From NCBI RefSeq assembly GCF_013387465.1, contig NZ_VYGV01000025.1, forward strand, positions 235,755 through 299,754: 64,000 nucleotides of DNA, written 5' to 3'. Source of the stretch: Hydrogenophaga aromaticivorans (lineage in GTDB: Bacteria > Pseudomonadota > Gammaproteobacteria > Burkholderiales > Burkholderiaceae_C). Of this stretch, positions 55,519 to 64,000 are shown one piece after another. Each line of letters begins with the position of its first letter. Positions within the stretch are counted from its first letter, which is position 1. The notes under the pieces were generated by a model, which saw only the letters and a program-made list of their open reading frames with translations, searched no databases and was not told where the DNA came from. A program made the translations under genes and the position numbers.

Positions 55519-56748
55519 TCAAGCCTTGGCCACGGCATCGGCCACCGGCGCCGACTGGGCAGGTGGCTGGCTGCGCTGGGCCGGGATCTTGCCGGCCTTG
55601 ACGTCGTCGTACCAGAGCTCGTGGTGTTCCTTGGCCCAGGCTTCGTCCACGTAGCCGGTGCGCATGGCGCCATACGCGCCCTTCACGCCGACCGTGCCCA
55701 TGTAGATGTGGCCCATGATCAGCGCCATCATGATCAGCGCGCCGACGATGTGCAGCATGTGCGCGATCTGCATGTCGCCACGCAGGTACAGCATGCCCGG
55801 AATCAGCTTGTCGAGGAACAGGCCGGAGCCCACCACCACGATGCCGGGGATGGTCACGCCCCACCAGAACAGGCCTTTTTCACCCGCGTTGAAACGGTGC
55901 GAAGGCACTTCCTTGTCGCCCAGCATGCCGCCCAGTTTGGACAGCCACACGAAGTCGGCAGCGCTGGCGATGTTGTCCTTGATGAAGGTCACGACCACGA
56001 TCAGCAGCGAGACGGCGAACAGCGGGCCCATGAAGTTGTGTGCGTTCTTCAGTGCGAAGGTGAGCCAGCCGAACAGCGTGGTGCCGATCACCGGCAGGAT
56101 GAAGAACTTGCCGAAGGCCATCACGATGCCCGAGATGCCCAGCACCACGAAGGCGATGGCGTTCGACCAGTGGGCTGCGCGCTCCAGGGGTGTGAAACGT
56201 TCAATCTTGCGTCCGGTGTCCTTCAGGTGCCCGCCCAGCGGCCCCTTGGTCATGTAGAAGATGGCGAGCGCCAGCAACACGATGAACAGCAGCGCCCCGC
56301 CGTAGGGGATCAGCCAGTCGTTGCGCACCTGGCGCCAGGCTTCACCGGCGTTGGTGAGGCGAGAACCCGGGTACTGCACGAAGGGCTGGATCAGGTTGCC
56401 GGCTTCCGGTGCCTGGCTGACGGGCAGGCTGCTGTAGCCGGTGACGCCCTTGCCCACGTCGCGCCACATGGGCGCGTTGTTGCCGGGCTGCACCTGGCGG
56501 CGCTGCGCGTTGGTCTGGTTGGCGTAGTCCGGGTCCTTGCTCGCGTCGGGCGCGATCTCGAAGATGTTGGCGCTCTTGATACCGCCCACAGCGGCGGGCG
56601 CGGTCTGGGCGGCTGGCGGTGCCGGATCGTCGGGCACGGGTGGGTTCGGGGCGGTCTGGGCGCTGGCCCAGCTGGTGCCAAGCGCCAGCAGGGCGGCGAC
56701 GCCCCAGCCACGCCAGACTGCGGGGTTCAGTATCGGGTGCCGGTTCAT
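55519..56748 (-). CDS. fdhC: Formate dehydrogenase cytochrome b subunit
   Basis: 409 residues. A signal peptide (to about residue 30) and a 130-residue periplasmic part precede about five transmembrane helices with haem histidines (ERAAHWSNAIAFVV, HNFMGPLFA, IAHMLHIVGALIMMALIMGHIYMGTVG). It is the FdoI/FdnI-type gamma subunit, passing electrons from formate to quinone. The long N-terminal region is characteristic of the Fdh3-like branch. Confidence 0.93.
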   Translation of the reverse strand: MNRHPILNPAVWRGWGVAALLALGTSWASAQTAPNPPVPDDPAPPAAQTAPAAVGGIKSANIFEIAPDASKDPDYANQTNAQRRQVQPGNNAPMWRDVGKGVTGYSSLPVSQAPEAGNLIQPFVQYPGSRLTNAGEAWRQVRNDWLIPYGGALLFIVLLALAIFYMTKGPLGGHLKDTGRKIERFTPLERAAHWSNAIAFVVLGISGIVMAFGKFFILPVIGTTLFGWLTFALKNAHNFMGPLFAVSLLIVVVTFIKDNIASAADFVWLSKLGGMLGDKEVPSHRFNAGEKGLFWWGVTIPGIVVVGSGLFLDKLIPGMLYLRGDMQIAHMLHIVGALIMMALIMGHIYMGTVGVKGAYGAMRTGYVDEAWAKEHHELWYDDVKAGKIPAQRSQPPAQSAPVADAVAKA

Positions 56749-56758
56749 GGCTGTCCCT

Positions 56759-57013
56759 TCAAGGCTTGGCGCCCATGCGGGTGTAGTCGTTCTGGCCGTA
56801 CTGGGCGCGGCTCTTGAGCTGCTGTTCCCAGCTGCCCTTGTCGCCGGCCTTCCAGCCGGCCTGGGCGTACTGGCTGCCGCCCACGCCCTGGAAGGGCGCA
56901 TCGTCCTGTTTGACGCCACCGCCGGTCATGTCCTGCGGCTGCTCGCCACAGGCCGCCAGCCCCAGCACCGCCGTCAAGGTCAGCAGACGGAACATCGTGG
57001 TGGTTTTCATCAT
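56759..57013 (-). CDS. Small lipoprotein of the formate dehydrogenase operon
   Basis: 84 residues. Signal peptide with lipobox LGLAAC (Cys about 22), then a hydrophilic Gly/Gln-rich chain. The ATG overlaps the beta-subunit stop (ATGA) with AGGAG upstream. It lies between the beta and gamma subunit genes. Unknown function, perhaps assembly. Confidence 0.8.
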   Translation of the reverse strand: MMKTTTMFRLLTLTAVLGLAACGEQPQDMTGGGVKQDDAPFQGVGGSQYAQAGWKAGDKGSWEQQLKSRAQYGQNDYTRMGAKP

Positions 57014-57612
57014 GACTTTTTCTCCTGAGCCGTGCCGTAGGCGGTGCCCCAGCCCCAGACTTCGGCGCCCTTGCCGCGGCGCAGAACCCGGGTGCGGAAG
57101 ATGTCGGCCACCACGTCGCCGTCGCCGGCGATCAGGGCCTTGGTTGAGCACATCTCGGCGCAGGCCGGCAGCTTGCCTTCGGCCAGGCGGTTGCGGCCGT
57201 ACTTCTCGAACTCGGCTTCGCTGCCGTGCTCTTCCGGGCCACCGGCGCAGAAGGTGCATTTGTCCATCTTGCCGCGCACGCCAAACGTGCCTTCGGAGGG
57301 AAACTGCGGTGCGCCAAACGGGCAGGCGTACGAGCAGTAGCCGCAGCCGATGCAGACGTCCTTGTCGTGCAGCACCACACCTTCGTCGGTGCGGTAGAAG
57401 CAGTTGACCGGGCAGACCGCCATGCAGGGTGCGTCGCTGCAATGCATGCAGGCCACCGAGATCGATTTTTCACCCGGCACGCCGTCGTTGAGGGTGACCA
57501 CGCGGCGGCGGTTCACGCCCCACGGGACTTCGTGTTCGTTCTTGCAGGCCGTGACGCAGCCATTGCACTCGATGCAACGCTCGGCGTCACAGATGAATTT
57601 CATTCTTGCCAT
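57010..57612 (-). CDS. fdhB: Formate dehydrogenase Fe-S subunit (beta)
   Basis: 200 residues with four ferredoxin-like [4Fe-4S] motifs (CIECNGCVTACKN, CMHCSDAPCMAVCP, CIGCGYCSYACPFGA, and a C-terminal CTFC...CAEMC). It shuttles electrons from the alpha subunit to the cytochrome b subunit. It is shorter than FdnH/FdoH and lacks their C-terminal membrane anchor, as Fdh3B does. Confidence 0.95.
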   Translation of the reverse strand: MARMKFICDAERCIECNGCVTACKNEHEVPWGVNRRRVVTLNDGVPGEKSISVACMHCSDAPCMAVCPVNCFYRTDEGVVLHDKDVCIGCGYCSYACPFGAPQFPSEGTFGVRGKMDKCTFCAGGPEEHGSEAEFEKYGRNRLAEGKLPACAEMCSTKALIAGDGDVVADIFRTRVLRRGKGAEVWGWGTAYGTAQEKKS

Positions 57613-57621
57613 GGTGTCTCC

Positions 57622-60588
57622 TTATGCCCGCTCTACGTTGCAGACCGTGGTCTTGGTCTCTTGCATCATCGTGACGATGTCGTAGCCGTAGGTGGTGGCT
57701 GTGTTGATGGCTTCGCCACGCACCACCGGCATCGCCCCTTCGGGGTAGTACGGCTTCATGTCTTCGCCCTGCCAGCGACCCGAGAAGTGGAACGGCAGGA
57801 ACACCGTATCGGGGCCTACGCGATCCGTCACCAGCGCCTGCACATTGATGCGCGCACCGGTCGGTGTGTGCACCCAGACGCGCTCGCCGTTGCGGATGCC
57901 GCGCTCGCTCGCCGCGGCCGGATTGATCTCGACGAACATCTCCTGCTGCAGCTCGGCCAGCCAGGGGTTGGAACGGGTTTCTTCGCCGCCGCCCTCGTAT
58001 TCGACCAGGCGTCCGCTGGTCATGATCAGCGGGAATTTCTCGTGAACCTTGTCGTCGACGTTCTTCTGCTGCAGCGACTTGTAGAGCACCGGCAGGCGCC
58101 AGCGGTTCTTCTGGTCGTCGTGGCTGGGGTACTTGGCCACGAGATCCGGGCGGGTGCCGTAGATGGGCTCGCGGTGCTGCGGAATCGCATCGGGGAAGTT
58201 CCACACCACGGCGCGTGCCTTGGCGTTGCCGAACGGATGGCAGCCGTGCGCCATGGTCACGCGCTGGATGCCGCCCGAGAGGTCGGTCTTCCAGTTCTTG
58301 CCTTCGGCAGCGGTCTTTTCGGCCTCGGTGAGGTCATCCCACCAGCCGAGCTTCTTCAGCAGCACGTGGTCGAACTCGGGGTAGCCGGTGGTGATCTCCG
58401 AGCCAACCGAGTACGAGCCGTCTTCGGCCAGCAGGCTCACGCCTTCCCGTTCCACGCCGAAGTTCGCGCGGAAGTTGCCGCCGCCTTCCATGACGTGTTT
58501 GGAGGTGTCGTACAGGTTGGGCGAACCCGGGTGCTTGATGGCGGCGGTGCCGTAACACGGCCAGGGCAGACCGAAGTAGTCACCGCTCATGTCGTAGCCG
58601 GTTTCCTTGTCGACCACTTTGCCCTTGCACTTGAGCGACTTCACATCGAAGGCGCCCATGTTGCGCATGTGGGCTTTCAGGCGCTCGGGACTCTGACCGG
58701 TGTAGCCGATGGTCCAGACCGAGGCGTTGATTTCACGCAGAATGTCTTCGGGCACGGGCTCGTCCAGGCCCTTGACCTTCTGCATCTTGTAGTTCTTCGA
58801 CAGCTCGGCACCAAAGCCCAGCTTCTCGGCGAACTGGTGCATGATCATGTGGTCGCTGCGGCTCTCCCACAGCGGCTCGATGACCTTCTCGCGCCACTGC
58901 AGCGAGCGGTTCGACGCGGTGCAGGAACCGCTGGTTTCGAACTGCGTGGCCGCCGGCAGCAGGTACACCGCGCGGTCCGGGTTCAGGTCTTCGGGCTTGC
59001 CGGGCATGGCCGCCATCGACGCGGTGGCCGAAGGGTACGGATCCACCACCACCAGCAGATCGAGCTTGTCCATCGCACGCTTCATCTCCAGACCCCGCGT
59101 CTGCGAGTTGGGCGCATGGCCCCAGAAGAAGATGCCGCGCAGGTTCGGGCCCTGATCGATCAGTTCGTTGTTTTCCATCACGCCGTCGATCCAGCGCGAA
59201 ACGGTGATGCCGGGCTTTTCCATCATGCCGTCGGCGTACTTGGCCTTGATCCAGTCGTACTCCACGCCCCAGACCTTGGCGAAGTGTTTCCACGAGCCGG
59301 CGGCCAGGCCGTAGTAGCCCGGCAGCGAGTCGGGGTTGGGGCCGACGTCGGTCGCGCCCTGCACGTTGTCGTGGCCACGGAAGATGTTGGTGCCGCCGCC
59401 GCTCTTGCCCACGTTGCCCAGCGCCAGTTGCAGGATGCACGACGCACGCACCATGGCGTTGCCGATGGAGTGCTGCGTCTGGCCCATGCACCAGACGATG
59501 GTGGCGGGCTTGGCCTCGGCCAGCATCTTGGCGACCTTGAACATCTGGTCTTCCTTGACGCCGCAGGCCTCTTCGACCTTGTCCGGCGTCCATTTGGCCA
59601 GCACGTCTTCACGCACCTTGTCCATGCCATAGACACGGTCGTTGACGTACTGCTTGTCTTCCCAGCCGTTCTTGAAGATGTGGTGCAGCAGACCGAACAG
59701 GAAGGGGATGTCAGTGCCCGAGCGGATGCGCACGTACTCGTCGGCCTTTGCCGCGGTGCGCGTGAAGCGCGGATCGACCACGATCATCTTGCAGCCGTTT
59801 TCCTTGGCGTGCAGCATGTGCAGCATGGACACCGGGTGCGCTTCCGCGGCGTTGGAGCCGATGTACAACGCGCACTTGCTGTTCTGCATGTCGTTGTACG
59901 AGTTGGTCATCGCACCGTAACCCCAGGTGTTCGCGACGCCGGCCACCGTGGTGGAGTGGCAGATGCGCGCCTGGTGGTCGCAGTTGTTGGTGCCCCAGAA
60001 ACTCACGAACTTGCGCAGCAGGTAGGCCTGTTCGTTGTTGTGCTTGGACGAACCGACGAAGTACACCGAGTCGGGGCCGCTGGCTTCTTTCAGCGCGTTC
60101 ATCTTGGCGGTGATTTCTTCCAGCGCCGTGTCCCAGCTGATGCGCTGGTACTTGCCGTTGACCAGCTTCATCGGGTAGCGCAGGCGGTACTCGCCGTGGC
60201 CGTGCTCGCGCAGGGCGGCGCCCTTGGCGCAGTGGGCGCCGAGGTTGATCGGCGAATCGAACACCGGCTCCTGGCGCACCCAGACGCCGTTTTCAACGAT
60301 CGCGTCGGTGGCACAACCCACCGAGCAGTGGGTGCAGACGGTGCGTTTGACTTCGATCTTGCCGGTGCCGTCGATGGACTTGCCTTCGGCGGCCTTGGCC
60401 TTCTTCACCAGCGTGAGCTGCGTGGCCGCCAGGCCCACACCGACTCCGAGGCCGGAGCGGCGAAGAAAGCCGCGGCGGTCCATGGTGGGCAACGCGGCCG
60501 ACAGGCCCCGCTGCAGGCTGTGGACGAACGAGGTTTGAGCGCGGGTGCCATGAGCGCCCGGCGTGGAGGATTTTTTGGTCAGCAACAT
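57622..60588 (-). CDS. fdhA: Formate dehydrogenase catalytic subunit (Mo/W-bis-PGD)
   Basis: 988 residues. Tat motif DRRGFLRRSG (37-46), [4Fe-4S] ligands Cys85, Cys88, Cys92 and Cys120, and the active-site segment NNCDHQARICHSTTVAG in which Cys210 (TGC codon) replaces the selenocysteine of E. coli FdnG. Molybdopterin domains follow. It oxidises formate to CO2 in the periplasm. The first ATG has AGGAG; M36 is an alternative start. Confidence 0.96.
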   Translation of the reverse strand: MLLTKKSSTPGAHGTRAQTSFVHSLQRGLSAALPTMDRRGFLRRSGLGVGVGLAATQLTLVKKAKAAEGKSIDGTGKIEVKRTVCTHCSVGCATDAIVENGVWVRQEPVFDSPINLGAHCAKGAALREHGHGEYRLRYPMKLVNGKYQRISWDTALEEITAKMNALKEASGPDSVYFVGSSKHNNEQAYLLRKFVSFWGTNNCDHQARICHSTTVAGVANTWGYGAMTNSYNDMQNSKCALYIGSNAAEAHPVSMLHMLHAKENGCKMIVVDPRFTRTAAKADEYVRIRSGTDIPFLFGLLHHIFKNGWEDKQYVNDRVYGMDKVREDVLAKWTPDKVEEACGVKEDQMFKVAKMLAEAKPATIVWCMGQTQHSIGNAMVRASCILQLALGNVGKSGGGTNIFRGHDNVQGATDVGPNPDSLPGYYGLAAGSWKHFAKVWGVEYDWIKAKYADGMMEKPGITVSRWIDGVMENNELIDQGPNLRGIFFWGHAPNSQTRGLEMKRAMDKLDLLVVVDPYPSATASMAAMPGKPEDLNPDRAVYLLPAATQFETSGSCTASNRSLQWREKVIEPLWESRSDHMIMHQFAEKLGFGAELSKNYKMQKVKGLDEPVPEDILREINASVWTIGYTGQSPERLKAHMRNMGAFDVKSLKCKGKVVDKETGYDMSGDYFGLPWPCYGTAAIKHPGSPNLYDTSKHVMEGGGNFRANFGVEREGVSLLAEDGSYSVGSEITTGYPEFDHVLLKKLGWWDDLTEAEKTAAEGKNWKTDLSGGIQRVTMAHGCHPFGNAKARAVVWNFPDAIPQHREPIYGTRPDLVAKYPSHDDQKNRWRLPVLYKSLQQKNVDDKVHEKFPLIMTSGRLVEYEGGGEETRSNPWLAELQQEMFVEINPAAASERGIRNGERVWVHTPTGARINVQALVTDRVGPDTVFLPFHFSGRWQGEDMKPYYPEGAMPVVRGEAINTATTYGYDIVTMMQETKTTVCNVERA

Positions 60589-60605
60589 GGGGTTCTCCTG
60601 CTGGC

Positions 60606-60833
60606 TCAGATCTGGGTGGTCTTGTAGTACTGCTTGACGTGGGCCGACAAGCTGTAACCACCGCCTTTTTCGGGCGCTGGCCGGGCCGCAACCTCGGTCG
60701 GTTCTTCGGTGTGCACGCGGGGCAACAGGGTGGCCGCCGCCGCCAGGGCCCCCACGGTGGAAGCGCCGGCGAACAGCCGGCGGCGGTTCAGGCGGGTGCG
60801 GCCTTCACTGGCCTCGGGAAGGGGCTTGCTCAT
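60606..60833 (-). CDS. Formate dehydrogenase-region Tat-signal protein
   Basis: 75 residues: twin-arginine LNRRRLFAGASTVGALAAAATLLP and a short tail ending in HVKQYYKTTQI, the pattern of the small FdhX-type Tat target found at fdh loci. First gene of the operon, 17 nt before fdhA. Probably a small extra subunit or assembly factor. Confidence 0.85.
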   Translation of the reverse strand: MSKPLPEASEGRTRLNRRRLFAGASTVGALAAAATLLPRVHTEEPTEVAARPAPEKGGGYSLSAHVKQYYKTTQI

Positions 60834-61029
60834 GCGTGTCTCCTGGTTGATCGAAAGCCCTTCGGAATGTGCTCGGACACCCCTTGTGGACTTTTTGCAT
60901 AGGTGGAATCTAACGCGCGCACCGTCACAGTGCAATAGAGATATGACACCGTAAAGATGGGTTTGCCCGCCTTCGGGTCATCGCTTGGCTTGCGGCATCG
61001 CAGCATGAAGCGTTGCTCGCGATTTAATA

Positions 61030-61044
61030 GCCAAAAGCGTGCCA
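61030..61044 (-). promoter_or_regulatory. Sigma-54 promoter of the formate dehydrogenase operon
   Basis: On the minus strand TGGCACGCTTTTGGC, a -24/-12 element like that of nifB. Predicted start near 61018, about 185 nt before the first gene. It lies in the 492-bp gap 60834-61325, which has no other gene. A sigma-54 activator gene starts on the far side of the gap. Confidence 0.7.
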
Positions 61045-61193
61045 TCAGCGTTCACTTATGGAACGCCGCCATGCCCCTGGCGGGGCACCCCGCGCCAGCG
61101 CCTGTCACCACGGGGGTGACTGCCTGAAGGTGCTTCGTGAAACGCGGGATAACCCGCATGTCTTTGGTGACCTTGAACGGTGCGGCGCGCCAG

Positions 61194-61217
61194 GTTGTCG
61201 CCATCCTTTGCGACAAC
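61194..61217. promoter_or_regulatory. Candidate enhancer palindrome of the fdh regulator
   Basis: Perfect inverted repeat GTTGTCGC / GCGACAAC with 8-bp spacer, followed by a third half-site TTGTCGCG (61218-61225). It lies 150-175 bp upstream of the -24 box at 61044, a usual enhancer distance. Not a NifA site. Confidence 0.6.
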
Positions 61218-61325
61218 TTGTCGCGATGAGACCGTCAGCGCCGGGACGCCAGCCCACCGCAGCGGTGTTGGATTGCGGTCAATACCCAAGTGAATTTGTA
61301 AACTTCATCCGTAGAATGCGAGCCG

Positions 61326-62711
<1,386 letters not shown>

Positions 62712-62736
62712 AATCACCCCCGCCGCGCTTCGCGCG

Positions 62737-62810
62737 ACCCCCTCAAGGGGGCAACCCGATGTGGCCCGGCAAAGCCGGTTCCACCGGGTTCCTGGATGGT
62801 GCACTTCGCG
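62737..62810 (-). repeat. Comamonadaceae-type intergenic repeat, copy 5
   Basis: Reverse orientation: CCCCCTCAAGGGGGC then GGCCCGGCAAAGCCGGTTCC (62763-62782). It lies between the response-regulator and sensor-kinase genes. Confidence 0.8.
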
Positions 62811-62826
62811 CCGGAGTTGTCCCGAC

Positions 62827-64000
62827 ATGATTCGCTACAAGCCCCGCTGGCTCGCCACCTCGGTGCGCAACAAGCTGCTGGCGATGGCGCTGCTGCCGCT
62901 GCTGGTCGTGTTCCCGCTGCTGGTGCTGGCCATCGCGGCCTGGAGCAACATCACCTACGACCGCCTGCTCATCACCAAGGTGCGCAGCGACCTGGCCGTG
63001 GCACGCGGCTATTTCGACCAGGTGCTGATTGAGGTTGGCAGCGGCACGCGCGGCGTGGCCGGATCGCAGCGGCTGCTGAGCGCCATGCAGCCGTCCGGGA
63101 CCGTCGTCCCCCAAGGCCAGACCGATGCGGCGTTGCGCGATCGCCTGAGCGAGGCCCGGCGAGAGCTAGGGCTCGACTTCCTGCTGCTCTACGGCACCGA
63201 CGGCCAGCCGCTCGGCAGCGCCGAAGACAACGGCCCGCACGCCGCCCTGCCGCTGGAGCTCCTGCGCCTGGTGCCCGAGGCCACCTTGGGACCCGGATCG
63301 CGATCGGCGCGCCTCATGCGCCTCGACACCATGGCCATCGCCCGCATGGCGCCCCAGCTGATGCCCCGCCTGCACATCCCGCTGGTGCCCACGCGCAACG
63401 CCGCCCCCGACGCACGCACCACCGAAGACCGTGCCATGGTCGTGATCTCGCTGCAACCGGTGCGCGACGCGGCGGGCCGCACCACCGCCCTGCTGGCGGG
63501 CGGTTTGCTACTCAACCAGAACCTCGACTTCATCGATCACATCAACCGCATCGTCTACCCCGAGGGCGCCCTGCCCTTCGGCAGCGAAGGCACGGCCACG
63601 CTGTTTCTCGACGACGTGCGCATCACCACCAACGTGCGCCTGTTCCAGGACCAGCGCGCCATCGGCACCCGCGTCTCGCAGACCGTGCGCGACCGCGTGC
63701 TGGGACAGGGGCAGACCTGGCTGGACCGCGCCTTTGTGGTCAACGACTGGTATGTGTCGGCCTACGACCCGCTGCTCGACGCCACCGGGCAGCGCATCGG
63801 CATGCTCTACGTGGGCTACCTCGAAGCGCCTTTCCGGCTCGTGCGCCTGGCCATGATTGGCGTGATGGGTCTGATCTTTCTGGCCGTCATGGCGGTGTCG
63901 GCCTGGTTCTCGGTGCGCTGGGCGCGCAGCATCTTCAAGCCCGTGCAACAGATGAACCTCACCATGCAGCGCGTGGAAGACGGCGAGAACCGGGCCCGCG
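62827..64000 (+). CDS. Sensor histidine kinase (partial, N-terminal part)
   Basis: 391 residues in the window, running off the right edge. Membrane helix 1 (about 18-41), a large periplasmic sensing domain of Cache type (about 42-330), helix 2 (about 333-358) and the beginning of a HAMP domain (KPVQQMNLTMQRVEDGE). The kinase core is outside the window. By position it is the partner of the NtrC-type regulator just upstream. The signal may be formate or a related compound (inference). Confidence 0.88.
   Translation, partial: MIRYKPRWLATSVRNKLLAMALLPLLVVFPLLVLAIAAWSNITYDRLLITKVRSDLAVARGYFDQVLIEVGSGTRGVAGSQRLLSAMQPSGTVVPQGQTDAALRDRLSEARRELGLDFLLLYGTDGQPLGSAEDNGPHAALPLELLRLVPEATLGPGSRSARLMRLDTMAIARMAPQLMPRLHIPLVPTRNAAPDARTTEDRAMVVISLQPVRDAAGRTTALLAGGLLLNQNLDFIDHINRIVYPEGALPFGSEGTATLFLDDVRITTNVRLFQDQRAIGTRVSQTVRDRVLGQGQTWLDRAFVVNDWYVSAYDPLLDATGQRIGMLYVGYLEAPFRLVRLAMIGVMGLIFLAVMAVSAWFSVRWARSIFKPVQQMNLTMQRVEDGENRAR

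Noticed and set aside
57226..60627. 1133-codon open frame antisense to fdhA and fdhB
   Set aside because: High GC makes long shadow frames. It has no known motifs, is His/Val/Arg rich and lies exactly opposite clear formate dehydrogenase genes.

Overview
The window is GC-rich (roughly two-thirds G+C, except one patch) and looks like a betaproteobacterial chromosome, most likely family Comamonadaceae (Hydrogenophaga/Rhodoferax-like). This is inferred from the protein families, the serS-ispH-fkpB-radC housekeeping order, and a dispersed GGAACCGGCTTTGCCGG-type intergenic repeat. About the first 45 kb is part of a nitrogen-fixation (nif) gene region whose left end (nifH, presumably followed by nifDK) lies outside the window. 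The remaining 19 kb is housekeeping plus a respiratory formate dehydrogenase locus.

Layout. (1) 1-700: start of nifH, minus strand. (2) 701-1080: divergent control region with sigma-54 promoters facing both ways and two perfect NifA sites (TGT-N10-ACA). (3) 1081-8512: tightly overlapping plus-strand operon of nif accessory genes: truncated globin, an unknown, draT-draG, a SagB-type nitroreductase-like protein, rhodanese-ankyrin, an ArsC/NifO-like protein, FmdB, OsmC/Ohr, an unknown and a YkgJ-type cysteine cluster protein. (4) 8513-11410: low-GC insert with a NERD nuclease-SF1 helicase, then a SEC-C protein and a broken DUF2779 gene up to 12917. (5) 13059-14591: a small operon with a GST. (6) 14682-18909: molybdate operon (unknown-modE-nifX-like-modABC) behind a possible ModE box. 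(7) 19471-30345: long minus-strand operon that starts with nifB and fdxN and runs through hesB, TPR, lrv, two nifZ, a second nifS, nifT, a DegT-like protein, a SIR2-like protein, a ferredoxin and an FAD oxidase. (8) nifA (30818-32497), divergent from (9) nifS-nifU-erpA-like-iscA-hscA-fdx (32831-37684). (10) 38456-45186: nifV-cysE-nifW-fixABCX-[2Fe-2S] ferredoxin-TPR. (11) 45173-53962: serS, ispH, fkpB, radC, smr, aspartic protease, a second globin, a large FtsX-type permease and upp. (12) 54086-64000: fdhD, formate dehydrogenase genes and a divergent NtrC-type regulator with a sensor kinase that runs off the right edge.

How it works together. NifA has the cysteine pattern of the oxygen-sensitive class and no NifL is visible. 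It should drive the sigma-54 promoters seen before nifH, the globin operon, the GST operon, nifB, nifS and nifV. The products make the FeMo cofactor (nifB, nifV, nifX-like, modABC), build Fe-S clusters (nifS/U, iscA, hscA), deliver electrons (fixABCX and several ferredoxins) and switch the reductase off by ADP-ribosylation (draTG). A second sigma-54 circuit appears at the formate dehydrogenase locus.

Most unusual points: two promoters placed so that transcription should start almost at the ATG; a nif-operon module with a DegT-like protein lacking its PLP lysine next to a degenerate SIR2-like protein; hscA without hscB; a possible attenuator with an 11-G run directly before the helicase gene; a 237-bp element with 28-bp inverted ends; and a 250-bp repeat in two inverted copies flanking the central nif block. 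No tRNA, rRNA or CRISPR array was seen.
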